A stretch of 64,000 nt of DNA from a virus: IMG/VR virus record IMGVR_UViG_3300028840_004170, positions 26,074 to 90,073 of that record. One strand, given 5' to 3'. Positions 16,207 through 24,990 of this stretch are shown in pieces (within the stretch, counting starts at the first letter, position 1; each line of letters begins with the position of its first letter). Below the pieces are notes generated by a model. The model was not told the DNA's origin. It made no database searches and saw only the letters and a list, made by a program, of their open reading frames with translations. Position numbers and translations under genes: made by a program.

Positions 16207-16845
16207 ATGCCATTCCGACATATGATTAGCATAAGGAAAAGAGCGAAAGACCTTGTTGATATATTGATTGATAATCAAGAAGGGAATCCTTCTTTTACTT
16301 TAGAATTTTGTCAAGAGCTTCAAGGATCGTATGGGGATACTATCCAAATACCACAGTTTACTGGTGGAAAGTCAGATTCAATTACTCATGCAGTGGCTTA
16401 TACTGGTCATGGTCTTCCAAAAAATGTAACACGTTTTATTTTCAATCCTGCTGATGTTTCAATGGATGATGAATCAGTATTTTGGATTGAGTTGACTGTA
16501 GATGGTGGTCCTGCCGCTGGTACTCAGCTTCCATTTCCAATCATTTCCCCTATTTATAGAGATCGGTCAAATTTCATTGTGGAAGGTACCGCTCCTACTG
16601 GTGGTATAGAAGTTTTATTGCCATGTGTTTCTGATGAGATCTTCATCCAAAACACAGGTCTCACACCACAAATGTTTGTGAAATATGAAGAAAATGGTGG
16701 TGAATTTGTTGTTCCAGCTCTAGGTGCAAATGAGCCCCCAGCTTATCCTGAGAAAAATATTTCTAGAGTTTTCATGCGTGGTGATGGTGCTACAGCTAGT
16801 TTTACATTAAAAGCTAATCTGAATCACGCTCCTTCATATTGGTAA
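16207..16845 (+). CDS. Virion-type structural protein, unassigned
   Basis: The 212-residue product is beta-rich and has a repeated Gly/Pro/Asn character without helices, as in small head or tail decoration proteins. Its C-terminal part (FMRGDGATASFTLKANL) resembles the start of phage fibre or fixation domains. AGGAG lies before ATG 16207, three bases after the previous stop. No family is recognised. Confidence 0.55.
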   Translation: MPFRHMISIRKRAKDLVDILIDNQEGNPSFTLEFCQELQGSYGDTIQIPQFTGGKSDSITHAVAYTGHGLPKNVTRFIFNPADVSMDDESVFWIELTVDGGPAAGTQLPFPIISPIYRDRSNFIVEGTAPTGGIEVLLPCVSDEIFIQNTGLTPQMFVKYEENGGEFVVPALGANEPPAYPEKNISRVFMRGDGATASFTLKANLNHAPSYW

Positions 16846-16882
16846 TCTACTTTTTCCATTATGCTTTTATAACATCCCTATT

Positions 16883-16908
16883 TAGAGTGGATTTGTGTGT
16901 CCACTCTA
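16883..16908 (+). promoter_or_regulatory. Perfect hairpin directly upstream of a ribosome binding site
   Basis: TAGAGTGGA (16883-16891) pairs perfectly with TCCACTCTA (16900-16908) around an eight-base loop. The 3' arm directly abuts GGAGG of the next gene's ribosome site. The structure could be a processing site, or could control access to the ribosome site. Confidence 0.5.
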
Positions 16909-16924
16909 GGAGGAAAGAAATGTT

Positions 16925-17212
16925 ATGCCTCTTTGTCGAGTCGGATCTGCCCTTAATACGGATAGGTTCAAATATGGCATTCCATTAATTGGTGATGTGA
17001 ATGGAGTTAATGTGATGTATCTAACACCAGATGTATTTGAGCCAACTTCATTAAGGGTACACTATAATGGTCAAAAACTTCATGAAGGAGCTGTTGAAGA
17101 TTACACTATCTCTGAAAGTGGTGGGGTAGGTACAGGTTATGATACTGTGACTTTGAACTTTGCTCCTTTTGGAGATGACAGAGTAACTGCAAATTATATA
17201 ACTGCTATTTAG
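16925..17212 (+). CDS. Small beta-module virion protein, 95 residues
   Basis: The product is almost entirely one module: SLRVHYNGQKLHEG (about 40-53), DYTIS, then TVTLNFAPFGDDRVTANYIT (about 74-93). The same strand pattern (V-NG- ... VTL-PP-G--V---Y) recurs in the sheath, in a neck-like protein and in the giant baseplate protein. AGGAGG lies 12 bases before this ATG; a nearer ATG in another frame leads only to a short frame. It is likely a decoration or accessory virion protein. Confidence 0.6.
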   Translation: MPLCRVGSALNTDRFKYGIPLIGDVNGVNVMYLTPDVFEPTSLRVHYNGQKLHEGAVEDYTISESGGVGTGYDTVTLNFAPFGDDRVTANYITAI

Positions 17213-17246
17213 CGTTGGTTAAAAAACTTTTTTTGGAGGTTTAGAA

Positions 17247-19184
17247 ATGGGTAGAACATATATCAGGCAAGTCACTCAGATCAATCCATCTGATACCTAT
17301 GATGATACTATTGCTCCAGGATCAACTTTGGAGACAAACCCAAGTAACATTGAGGATGATCTGAATGGTCTTCGTTCTATGCTCAAGAGAGTCTTGTATT
17401 ACACAGAGAGTGGTAATTGGTATGATGAAGTGCCAACAATAAATACCAAGACCAGAGGTATATACCAAATTGCCACACATCTTGATGCTTTAGAGGAACA
17501 CAAGTTCCTCTTTAGAGCACAGGTGCTTACTGACATTACTGTCCCTGCAAGTGTTGTTCCTACAGGTTCTATTACTACAGTAGCAAAAGCTAATCTTTCT
17601 GATGGTGAAACTTTTGTTATTAGTGATGGTACTAATCCTGCTGTGACATTCTACTTTGATGTTACTGGCACATACACTCCAGGAAGTGGTTATGATGCAA
17701 CTAACATTCGAGTAAATGTAAGTGGTGACACTACAGCAGATGATGTTCGAGATACTTGCATTGCAGCTATTGATGGTGTTGGTGCTGGACTCTTGGTAGA
17801 TGCTTCAAATGGTGGTGCTGCTACTGTAACCCTTACACATGATCAGGGTGGTAGTGCTGGTAACCAGACAGTTACTGAAACAGTTTCAGATGCTGGTTTT
17901 GCAGTTTCAGGGCTTACTGGTGGTGCTGGTGATCATGTTACTTTGAGCCAGGCTAGTAGTGAAACACCTACTGAGACAGCGGCTGTCAATGCAGGAACTG
18001 CAAATGGTTGTGTTGTTGCTACATTATCTGGTGATGTTGGAAGCCATGACCTTGCTGAAGTCTCTGGTGTTAATACTATCAACCCCAAAAACTTAGTAGT
18101 TATCAGGGACGCTACTACTGGAGACCCAATTCTTTCTAATCAAAAAGAAATTCTTGGGTTGTTGCAAACTGAAACTGGGGTTACAGATGGTACTGCCTTT
18201 AATGACAGTACAGCACAGGTACAGATTTCATTTGTAGTTGAGAATGGTACTGCTGATGATCTTATCCCTTGTGATGCTGCTGATATTGGTGGTAAATCTG
18301 TTAATTACAGTTATGTACGTCGATTGAATCTTGATTCTTTGCCAGAACAAGCATTCTTAACAGGTGTGTTTACAGATGTAAGTGCCTCTGTTGATGTTAC
18401 TCTTGATAATGCTATTGACAATCAAGCTGGACCAGCAACACAGATTCAGAATATTGATTGGCGTATCTCTGATACTTATACTCTTGATTTCCAAACCAGT
18501 GACGGTGGTGTAGACCTTTTGAGTATTAAGCCTAATGCTGCTGGTGATGAAATTGAGTTAAATGTAGATGACCTTGATATAAACAATGTCAACACAGCCG
18601 ACTTTGCACAAGGAGCTGCATTTGACACTGGTGGCACCACTATCAATGTAGGTGATACCGCTGGTCAGATTGATTCTGCTGCTGGTCTGACTCTGGCTTC
18701 AGGTGGTGCTGGAGATGTCAAACTTGATTCTGTGAATGAGATCCTTTTTGATGATGGGTATCGTTCAGGATCTACATTCAGTGTGGATCTTAAATTGGCT
18801 GCAAATTCTACTGAATGGGATAATTACGAAACAGCTTTTGGTGAAGTGTCATTGCTGAATGCTATTGTTCAAGCTTCTACAGCAGCAGATACTGAGAAGA
18901 CTGTTGCAGTAGTTACAGCAGCTACGATTGCTGCTAATACAAATGTGACAGGAGCTGGTGGATCACCAAATATTGATGCTCAACTTTCTGATTATTCAAC
19001 CTATACATTTGTAACCGATGTTGATATATATTTGAATGGTGTGCTGATGCGTAATGGTGCTGATGCAGCAGCAAATCATGATGTATACCCAGGTGATGCA
19101 CCAGCTAATGGGGATCTGAAATTTGAGTTTGCATTGACAGGTTCTCCTGGTAATCCTGATGTTATCACAATGATTATCAGGTAG
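17247..19184 (+). CDS. Large Gly/Thr/Asp-rich structural (fibre-like) protein
   Basis: The 645-residue product is rich in G, T, A, D and N, with very few aromatic residues in its middle, typical of phage fibres or head decorations. Residues about 1-90 form a helical anchor-like part (DDLNGLRSMLKRVLYY). The centre has FVISDGTNPAVTFYFDVTGT and VTLTHDQGGSAGNQTVTE-like stretches, close to beta modules seen in surface proteins. The end has an NGVLMRNG motif common in tail-fibre heads. GGAGG lies seven bases upstream. A fibre or decoration role is inferred. Confidence 0.55.
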   Translation: MGRTYIRQVTQINPSDTYDDTIAPGSTLETNPSNIEDDLNGLRSMLKRVLYYTESGNWYDEVPTINTKTRGIYQIATHLDALEEHKFLFRAQVLTDITVPASVVPTGSITTVAKANLSDGETFVISDGTNPAVTFYFDVTGTYTPGSGYDATNIRVNVSGDTTADDVRDTCIAAIDGVGAGLLVDASNGGAATVTLTHDQGGSAGNQTVTETVSDAGFAVSGLTGGAGDHVTLSQASSETPTETAAVNAGTANGCVVATLSGDVGSHDLAEVSGVNTINPKNLVVIRDATTGDPILSNQKEILGLLQTETGVTDGTAFNDSTAQVQISFVVENGTADDLIPCDAADIGGKSVNYSYVRRLNLDSLPEQAFLTGVFTDVSASVDVTLDNAIDNQAGPATQIQNIDWRISDTYTLDFQTSDGGVDLLSIKPNAAGDEIELNVDDLDINNVNTADFAQGAAFDTGGTTINVGDTAGQIDSAAGLTLASGGAGDVKLDSVNEILFDDGYRSGSTFSVDLKLAANSTEWDNYETAFGEVSLLNAIVQASTAADTEKTVAVVTAATIAANTNVTGAGGSPNIDAQLSDYSTYTFVTDVDIYLNGVLMRNGADAAANHDVYPGDAPANGDLKFEFALTGSPGNPDVITMIIR

Positions 19185-19230
19185 TATCAACTAATATATA
19201 TGTAGCTAAAAACAACTAGAGGAGATGTAG

Positions 19231-19833
19231 ATGAATGTAGAAAAGTCAGAACTGAAGATGTTGATTACCAAAGAGGTTGGTAAGAGACTAAGTGCTCAGG
19301 AGGAAGCTGCAAAACAAGAGCTGTATCGTAATGACGGTGCTATTGGTGCTTTGAAGCAAGGTATAGAAAAGTTAGAAAATCATAAGGGATACTATAAGAA
19401 GAAGTTAATGGGTGAAGAAATGTCACCTGAAGAGCATACTATGGTGGTGACAGCTATAGATCAGTGTAAAGGTATCCTTACCAATTTGTCAGATGCAGCT
19501 TTTATCAATAAACAGATTAAACAGGGAGAAGTGTTAGCCTTTGGTAAAAGTGAGAATATTCTTTCTTCAATGCATGAAGAAGAACGGGCAAAATTAGAAA
19601 CTCTCTATAAAGCCATCGAAGATGGTACTATAACTCCAGATAGTGATGGTTCTGTGCGTCCTTCTTTACAAGCTGCACGAGGGAAATCAGTGGTGGCTGA
19701 CCTCAATGAGCGTAGAGCCAAAGCAGCAAAAGAAAAAGCTGAAAAGAAAGAAGGTGCTGCCAAGAAAGCAACTAAAGCAGCTACTAAGAAAACCGAGGCT
19801 TCAAAGAAGCGAGGGAGACCTAAAAAGTCTTAG
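19231..19833 (+). CDS. Helical protein with Lys/Ala-rich tail ending in an AT-hook
   Basis: The 200-residue product is helical and coiled-coil-prone in its first 150 residues. Its last 40 are Lys/Ala-rich, like a histone H1 tail, and finish in KKRGRPKKS with the canonical AT-hook core RGRP (194-197). This suggests binding to the minor groove of AT-rich DNA, perhaps phage DNA in the head. GAGGAG lies before ATG 19231. Alternative: a virion protein with a basic tail. Confidence 0.6.
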   Translation: MNVEKSELKMLITKEVGKRLSAQEEAAKQELYRNDGAIGALKQGIEKLENHKGYYKKKLMGEEMSPEEHTMVVTAIDQCKGILTNLSDAAFINKQIKQGEVLAFGKSENILSSMHEEERAKLETLYKAIEDGTITPDSDGSVRPSLQAARGKSVVADLNERRAKAAKEKAEKKEGAAKKATKAATKKTEASKKRGRPKKS

Positions 19834-19853
19834 ATAGAATAGGATGAAGGGAT

Positions 19854-20342
19854 ATGCCTCGAACTCCAGATAGAGTGTACGGACCTTCACTGGAGGAAGA
19901 GACTCGATACGATGAGCAAACTGAAGATCCTACAGAAGAAGGTGCTGTACGATATGTAAGTGGAGCCTTTAAGCTCAAAGACAGCCTGGGTATATACAAT
20001 CCTCGTACTGGTGGGAGTGGTATAACTGAGGCAGAACATAAAGTTCTAAGGCAGTTAATCCACTTTATAGACAATGGTCCTGCTGAGGGTTTTGTGTCAG
20101 GGGCATATAGAGAAATCCTTCCCTCTGCCGATCCTTTTCCCACCTCAGAGATATGGTGGGAATCCTCCTCAAAAACTAAGAAGATAGTTGAACTTACCAT
20201 TACTCGAAATGCTAATAAAATACCAACTGCTGAGGAGTGGAAAGTATATGATACTGATGGTTCTACAGTATTGGCTACTGTAACAGATACTATATCGTAT
20301 ACTGGTATTTTTGAGACTTCCAGAACGAGGGCAATAACATGA
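19854..20342 (+). CDS. Hypothetical virion protein, 162 residues
   Basis: The N-terminal half is acidic and helical; the C-terminal half reads as a beta domain with a WESSSKTKKIVELTITRN strand pair. Similar arrangements occur at fibre N-termini, where a short protein links to the virion. The gene is coupled to the next by ATGA and so probably works with it. No family is recognised. Confidence 0.5.
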   Translation: MPRTPDRVYGPSLEEETRYDEQTEDPTEEGAVRYVSGAFKLKDSLGIYNPRTGGSGITEAEHKVLRQLIHFIDNGPAEGFVSGAYREILPSADPFPTSEIWWESSSKTKKIVELTITRNANKIPTAEEWKVYDTDGSTVLATVTDTISYTGIFETSRTRAIT

Positions 20343-21328
20343 GTCGTAGCCCTGCTGTGATATTATATGATAGTGCTGCTCATCCAGTAGGGGTTGAGTT
20401 GGATGGTTCAATTTATCGCCTTCAGACCCAAACCAAATTAGCTACAGGTCATGGTTTAGCGACAGAAGCTAAACAAGATGTTTTGGAAGCCTCTCTCACG
20501 TCAATTGAAGGGGATACCGATAATCTTGACGTAGCTCTTTCATCTCGTGCCTCAGAATCAACTGCTGACCTGATTCGAGCAAAGACAGATAATCTTGATG
20601 TAGCATTATCTACACGTACAAAGCCGAGTGACCTCCAAAAAACAGTGTTGCATGATGGGTCCGGTAATCCTGTCGGTATCATTCTTGATGGTGCTGTATA
20701 TCGTTTGCAATCAGAATCAAAAATAGCAAAAGGATCTTCTGATTTAGTGTCTCTAGATGCCATTGACACAATCAGTGGGCAGGGTAGGCTGAAAGCAACA
20801 TTGTATTCACTCGGAGGTGAGCCCATAGCGTTCACTTCTGCACCACCAGACCCATCCTCAATCAGAAATTCATATGTGCTTAACGGAAGCAATGATTCGT
20901 TGCTAGTGGATGGGAGTGTTACACCTGTTGAATTTACATATGAAGCAGATTCAACATATGATATTTCTCTGCAAGAGATGAAACTCACCATAGCATCAAA
21001 TTCTATTACCTTCGGCAATGGTTACTTTGGTGCTGTATCAGGACCATTGACCAATGGTGTATTGGTTCAAATAACAGCAGGTGGTAATACTGGGACAGTG
21101 ATCAATATACAGCAGAATGAGGGTTTTGTGAATTTTGCATCCCCCGGTGGTTTTCAATGGGTCGTGAGCAGTAAAGATTTGCTGTCTACAACCTGGTTAA
21201 TTGGTGGGGGGTTGAGGTTATATGCAGGAACATCGGATAGAGTTTCTGTTACGGTAAGAGATGATATTGATTCTGCTGGGGTGTATTTTAGATGTTTTGT
21301 TAAGGGTAATTTACTTCCATCAGTGTGA
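20339..21328 (+). CDS. Fibre-like protein with internal duplication
   Basis: The 329-residue product contains two copies of one unit. The first is ILYDSAAHPVGVELDGSIYR (about 8-27); the second is VLHDGSGNPVGIILDGAVYR (about 103-122). Between them, TDNLDVALS occurs twice. The second half is beta-rich (TFGNGYFGAVSGPLTNGVLV) and resembles receptor-facing or accessory fibre domains; a related block (SGLANGVLIRH) occurs in the next gene. GAGGG lies before the overlapping ATG. It is likely part of a fibre cluster, 19854-23050. Confidence 0.6.
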   Translation: MSRSPAVILYDSAAHPVGVELDGSIYRLQTQTKLATGHGLATEAKQDVLEASLTSIEGDTDNLDVALSSRASESTADLIRAKTDNLDVALSTRTKPSDLQKTVLHDGSGNPVGIILDGAVYRLQSESKIAKGSSDLVSLDAIDTISGQGRLKATLYSLGGEPIAFTSAPPDPSSIRNSYVLNGSNDSLLVDGSVTPVEFTYEADSTYDISLQEMKLTIASNSITFGNGYFGAVSGPLTNGVLVQITAGGNTGTVINIQQNEGFVNFASPGGFQWVVSSKDLLSTTWLIGGGLRLYAGTSDRVSVTVRDDIDSAGVYFRCFVKGNLLPSV

Positions 21329-21335
21329 GATAGTA

Positions 21336-22322
21336 ATGCCGATTAATACTGTTGTGATTAACAATTTGAATCTTGAGCGTTCTAAGTTCAAACGTCTCGA
21401 TAATGGCTCCGAAGAGATGGCTATTAATGGTGCTGCTCAAGGTACACCTACAGTAATTTGGAATGGAACTGGTGCTGGAGATACTGGTGGTGATTGGGAT
21501 CACGAGGCACAAGGAACAGAAACAGCAGAGTCAAAATATTCTGGGACAAATGGTCTTGATAGTGGTGAAAGGTCAGCCGGACAAGAGACAAGATTTGATT
21601 ATGGGGAGAATCAAGACATAGCTGGGACATATGATACCTTGACTTTCTGGATGCAGCCCAAAGCCTATCCTGTAGGTTCAAATTTCAAGATTCTATTTAG
21701 AACCAGTGGGGGTTCTAATCCTGGTAATGTCCTTTATGTTGCTGATTATATTGATAACTTTGATCTGGATATTTGGCAGCAAGTTAATATTCCAATAGCA
21801 GATTTTGATCTCGTAAATGATGTTGCTAAGTTAGTTTTCATTTATGCCTCTCAAGGTGGTCAGCATTTCTGGTTTGATGATATTGAGCTGAATAGTAGTG
21901 GTGGGGGAGGTCCTTATACGTTCAGAATCTCAGCACCTAGCACAGAAATATATCATGTAGATTCAATGAAACTTATCGTGGTTTCTGGTACTTCTGGCTG
22001 GAATTCAAATTCTTTTGCAGATATTACAAGTGGTTTAGCAAATGGTGTTTTGATTCGACATCTAGATACTGAACCAGAAGAAGACCAAACTTTGTGGTCT
22101 TTCACTATGAAGACGAATGTAGACCTTTTTGGGTATCTACGTCCAGTAGATGATATGGTATTTTCGGATAATACTCAGATGTTTGTTTTTCTGCTAAAAC
22201 CCGAGATAGCTACAGTGCATATAACTGATAAAAAAGTTCTTGATATTGTGATTCGAGACAATCTTTCAAGTTTAACTAAGATGAGAGCTTTTCTTCATTA
22301 TGGTGTGGAGGTGATTGAATGA
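21336..22322 (+). CDS. Fibre-like protein with carbohydrate-binding-type domain
   Basis: The N-terminal half of this 328-residue product has a jelly-roll style sequence: YDTLTFWMQPKAYP, NFKILFRTSGG, IWQQVNIPIADFD and HFWFDDIEL. This pattern is typical of carbohydrate-binding modules. The C-terminal half (about 205-328) matches the style of the preceding protein's last domain (FRISAPSTEIYHVDSMKLIV ... SGLANGVLIRH). ATG 21336 is chosen because an earlier in-frame start lies inside the previous gene. Glycan binding is inferred; the exact family cannot be set by eye. Confidence 0.6.
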   Translation: MPINTVVINNLNLERSKFKRLDNGSEEMAINGAAQGTPTVIWNGTGAGDTGGDWDHEAQGTETAESKYSGTNGLDSGERSAGQETRFDYGENQDIAGTYDTLTFWMQPKAYPVGSNFKILFRTSGGSNPGNVLYVADYIDNFDLDIWQQVNIPIADFDLVNDVAKLVFIYASQGGQHFWFDDIELNSSGGGGPYTFRISAPSTEIYHVDSMKLIVVSGTSGWNSNSFADITSGLANGVLIRHLDTEPEEDQTLWSFTMKTNVDLFGYLRPVDDMVFSDNTQMFVFLLKPEIATVHITDKKVLDIVIRDNLSSLTKMRAFLHYGVEVIE

Positions 22323-23050
22323 TAGATCTCAGAAATCCTCCACGGTTTTCAGATGGGAAACCACATTACGTCCCAGATATCTTTCCGTCTGGGATGGTAA
22401 GTAATTATACTGGTGTAAGTGATGATGTGTCTAATGGAGTGAAATTTGCTGGTACTGAATTCTCAAAAGCATATGTTATGGGTGGTAGTGACAGCATTGA
22501 GTTTCAATTCATTGAATGGTCTTACCTAGCTGGTGGTATGGTTTTCTATGATGGTGGTAAGCCAGGTGATAAGGTCTCATTTAGTATTTATGCTCCAGCT
22601 ACTGTAGGGACTTCTAATCCAGGAGCCGGTAATTATTTGAAATATGAGATAGCTCCAAATACACATGTTTATATACCATATCCCAATGGTGGTTGGGATT
22701 TGGATCTGTCTGAAAAATTAAATGGTAATGTAACTTTTACTAAAGTGGTTCCAGTACCAGCTCCTGGTAATAATACAGGATGGTTTGATTGGGACCCAGA
22801 TACAGAAACAGTATCAATTAATGTAACTGGAAAAGGAGGGTATAATCTGATTGATCAGCCTATATCATTAGCTACTTTTGTATCAAAAATACCTTTAATT
22901 GGAAATGGTGAAGTGCCTCTTGTTATTCCGGCTGTTAAGCCTATGCGGGTACTTGCTCATTGGATACATAAAGTTGTGATAGTCAATAATTCAGATAAGG
23001 CTCTTGATGTAGGTTGGATTTTGTATCTGGGTAAGAAAAATGCCGTATAG
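22319..23050 (+). CDS. Fibre-cluster protein, 243 residues
   Basis: The product is beta-rich and Gly/Pro/Asn-rich (WSYLAGGMVFYDGGKPGDKV), and its end (IVNNSDKALDVGWILYLGKK) looks like a compact beta sandwich. It overlaps the preceding fibre-like gene by ATGA, with GGAGGTGATTGA upstream, so it belongs to the same cluster. No family is recognised. Confidence 0.5.
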   Translation: MIDLRNPPRFSDGKPHYVPDIFPSGMVSNYTGVSDDVSNGVKFAGTEFSKAYVMGGSDSIEFQFIEWSYLAGGMVFYDGGKPGDKVSFSIYAPATVGTSNPGAGNYLKYEIAPNTHVYIPYPNGGWDLDLSEKLNGNVTFTKVVPVPAPGNNTGWFDWDPDTETVSINVTGKGGYNLIDQPISLATFVSKIPLIGNGEVPLVIPAVKPMRVLAHWIHKVVIVNNSDKALDVGWILYLGKKNAV

Positions 23051-23059
23051 GAGTTTGGT

Positions 23060-23587
23060 ATGGAACAACATGTTGATATCTTTTTTACGTGTAGTAGTGC
23101 CTGGTATAGTCGTCTTTTAAGATGGGCTGAAAAGAGTAAGGTAAGTCACACCGGGTTGGAGTATAACAATCTTTCATTTGAAGGTGATAGCTGGACCTTA
23201 GAGTCAAGTGCTGGTGGTGTTGAGACGTTTCCTACAAAGAAAAGACCCCAAAATGTAACTCACCGTTTTCGATGTCAATCATCTAACATTTCATCAGCTT
23301 TGAAGGAGATTTCTGAACTTGTTACATCTCCTTATGATTGGAAAAGTGCCTTTTTCATTGGGCTGGTGTTCATTGTTTGGAAGTTGTTAAAAGTGAAAAT
23401 CAAACGACCTTTCAATAATTCTAGAGGTCAGGTTTGTTCAGAAATGGTCTCTAGATTTCTGAAAGTTTTGGGAAGTCCTGGTATTGATAATTTCGATTTT
23501 GAATCTGTGACACCTCAAATGCTTCTTAGTTATTGTCGAAATCGACCAGAGCTTTTTGTTGAAGTCGATATAGGAGGTGCATTATGA
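23060..23587 (+). CDS. Permuted papain-fold (YiiX/YebB-like, NlpC/P60 clan) peptidase or amidase
   Basis: The 175-residue product shows the permuted order of this fold: a catalytic-type histidine near the start (VSHTGLEY, H30), a WTLESSAGGVE strand with E48, the PYDW motif (91-94), and the cysteine late in the chain in GQVCSEMVSRFL (C126). Members act on peptidoglycan-type or lipid/amide bonds. A short hydrophobic stretch (FFIGLVFIVWKLL, about 98-110) could be a membrane-facing helix. AGGAG precedes ATG 23060. It is followed by a membrane protein gene overlapping by ATGA; together they could serve lysis or envelope modification. Confidence 0.7.
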   Translation: MEQHVDIFFTCSSAWYSRLLRWAEKSKVSHTGLEYNNLSFEGDSWTLESSAGGVETFPTKKRPQNVTHRFRCQSSNISSALKEISELVTSPYDWKSAFFIGLVFIVWKLLKVKIKRPFNNSRGQVCSEMVSRFLKVLGSPGIDNFDFESVTPQMLLSYCRNRPELFVEVDIGGAL

Positions 23588-23964
23588 GTATAATACAATG
23601 GTGGGTGTCTAGATTTAAGTGGGAGCCAGATAATTGGTGGTGGGAACAGATCAATATGAAAGAGGCTTGGGGTTGGGTAGGTCTTGAAGATAAGTTACCA
23701 GCTTGGACTTTTGTTATACCTGACAAATTGTCCCATTTTTTAACATGTTTTCTATTGACATGGCTATTTTTTAGGTTAGGATTAAATAGACATTGGGCAG
23801 CCTTTTTGGGTTGGTTCATAATGATGGGACCATGGGAAATTCTTCTTGATGGTTGTTTTAGGCATGGTGCTTCTTGGAAAGATATGATAGCTAATACGTT
23901 AGGTACAATTTTGTGCTGGTGGTGGTTAGCTAGTTATGGTAATGTAGGTCAGTCCCAGTTGTGA
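23584..23964 (+). CDS. Membrane protein with VanZ/YfiM-like signature
   Basis: The 126-residue product is extremely Trp-rich at both ends, with two or three membrane segments (about 50-66, 71-88 and 103-117). The pattern PDKLSHFL (46-53), then WEILLDG (84-90), then HGASWKDMIANTLG (94-107) follows the order of VanZ- and YfiM-type proteins (D-K--H ... E ... D--AN--G). Phage versions are known next to lysis genes, but function is unproven. It overlaps the peptidase gene by ATGA. Confidence 0.6.
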   Translation: MSIIQWWVSRFKWEPDNWWWEQINMKEAWGWVGLEDKLPAWTFVIPDKLSHFLTCFLLTWLFFRLGLNRHWAAFLGWFIMMGPWEILLDGCFRHGASWKDMIANTLGTILCWWWLASYGNVGQSQL

Positions 23965-23990
23965 TTTTATGTAACTAATAGGAGGAAGAT

Positions 23991-24503
23991 ATGAAAGTTG
24001 AGATGACAAGAAAGGAGTTGATTTCTTTCAATGATACTCTGAAGGCTTTAGCTAGGATCAGAGAAACTAGATTTGCTTATGTCATTGCAAAGAATAAACG
24101 TACCATCAAGGATGAACTTGACGCTCTAGAAGAAGCAAGACAAGCTCCAGATGGCTATGAAGAATACGAAAAGCAACGAGTTAGATTGGTCACAAAACAT
24201 GCAGTGAAAGATCCAGATGGTAATCCAATCTTCCTTCCTAATGGTGCTACTAGAATCAGAAATGAAATTGAGTTCGAAGCTGAATTCAATAAGCTCCGAG
24301 AAGAACATCGTGAGGCAGTTGAGTTAGGTGAAGCTAAAGAAAAGGAACTTCAAGAATTTCTGAAAGAGAAGATTTCATTCGATTTACATGCTGTTGATGT
24401 TAAGTATCTTCCAAAAGATCTAAGTTCTGATGAGATGGAAACATTGATGCCCATCATTGATGGGAATCTAGATGATTTGTTTTTAGACCCTGACCCATCT
24501 TAA
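23991..24503 (+). CDS. DUF1617-like phage protein
   Basis: The 170-residue product is helical and charged, with the arrangement seen in DUF1617 proteins. A helix holds AYVIAKNKRTIKDELDALEE (about 29-48), followed by an EKQRVRLVTKHAVKDPDGNP segment (about 59-78), a long helix (EFEAEFNKLREEHREAVEL), and a LHAVDVKYLPKDLSSDEMET tail. Such proteins are found in tail and head regions of many phages and their role is unknown. AGGAGG lies before ATG 23991. Confidence 0.55.
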   Translation: MKVEMTRKELISFNDTLKALARIRETRFAYVIAKNKRTIKDELDALEEARQAPDGYEEYEKQRVRLVTKHAVKDPDGNPIFLPNGATRIRNEIEFEAEFNKLREEHREAVELGEAKEKELQEFLKEKISFDLHAVDVKYLPKDLSSDEMETLMPIIDGNLDDLFLDPDPS

Positions 24504-24606
24504 ACATAGATATCTCTATAAATAAATCTTCAAATTATATATTTATTTTTCCTGTCTATTGATGGTCATGTTGCGCTATAATTGACAGAGGAGGGTTGTA
24601 TAGTCT

Positions 24607-24990
24607 ATGCCCGTTGAAACAATTAAACAATTTGCTCAATACGGTGGTTATATTGGTTTATTGACTGCTGTGATGGTCGTAGGTCTTGGTTTTGCTGTGA
24701 TGTATCTTTGGAGGTATATACAAAAATTGATGGTTCAGATCAATACTACCCAAGAAGAACATCAAAAGACATTAACATCTCTTCAAGAGGAGTATCAGAA
24801 AACCATCACATCTATACAAGAGAAATACCAGGTAACATTGACTGATCTACAAGATAAGCGTGTAGAAGAATCCAAAGAAGTGAGAGAACTTTTGATGGAT
24901 TTCTCTAATGAGAATAACACTGTCATCAGGGGTCTCACTGAAGCTATGAATGCTTGGAAAGAGGCTATGGTAGCCAGGAGAAACACTTGA
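24607..24990 (+). CDS. Single-pass membrane protein with 11-residue coiled-coil repeats
   Basis: The 127-residue product has one membrane segment (about 14-36, YIGLLTAVMVVGLGFAVMYLW). Three consecutive 11-residue units follow: EEHQKTLTSLQ (50-60), EEYQKTITSIQ (61-71) and EKYQVTLTDLQ (72-82). Hendecad periodicity suggests a right-handed or straight coiled-coil stalk. A basic end (EAMVARRNT) follows. It could be a holin-like or spanin-like component or a membrane anchor. GAGGAGGG lies 12 bases upstream. It is the first of three coupled genes. Confidence 0.6.
   Translation: MPVETIKQFAQYGGYIGLLTAVMVVGLGFAVMYLWRYIQKLMVQINTTQEEHQKTLTSLQEEYQKTITSIQEKYQVTLTDLQDKRVEESKEVRELLMDFSNENNTVIRGLTEAMNAWKEAMVARRNT

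Noticed and set aside
24511-24525. TATAAATA, identical to the T4 late promoter core
   Set aside because: Only this copy (and TATAAGTA near 28032) was noticed in gaps; in AT-rich DNA this is expected by chance and no gp55-type factor was identified.
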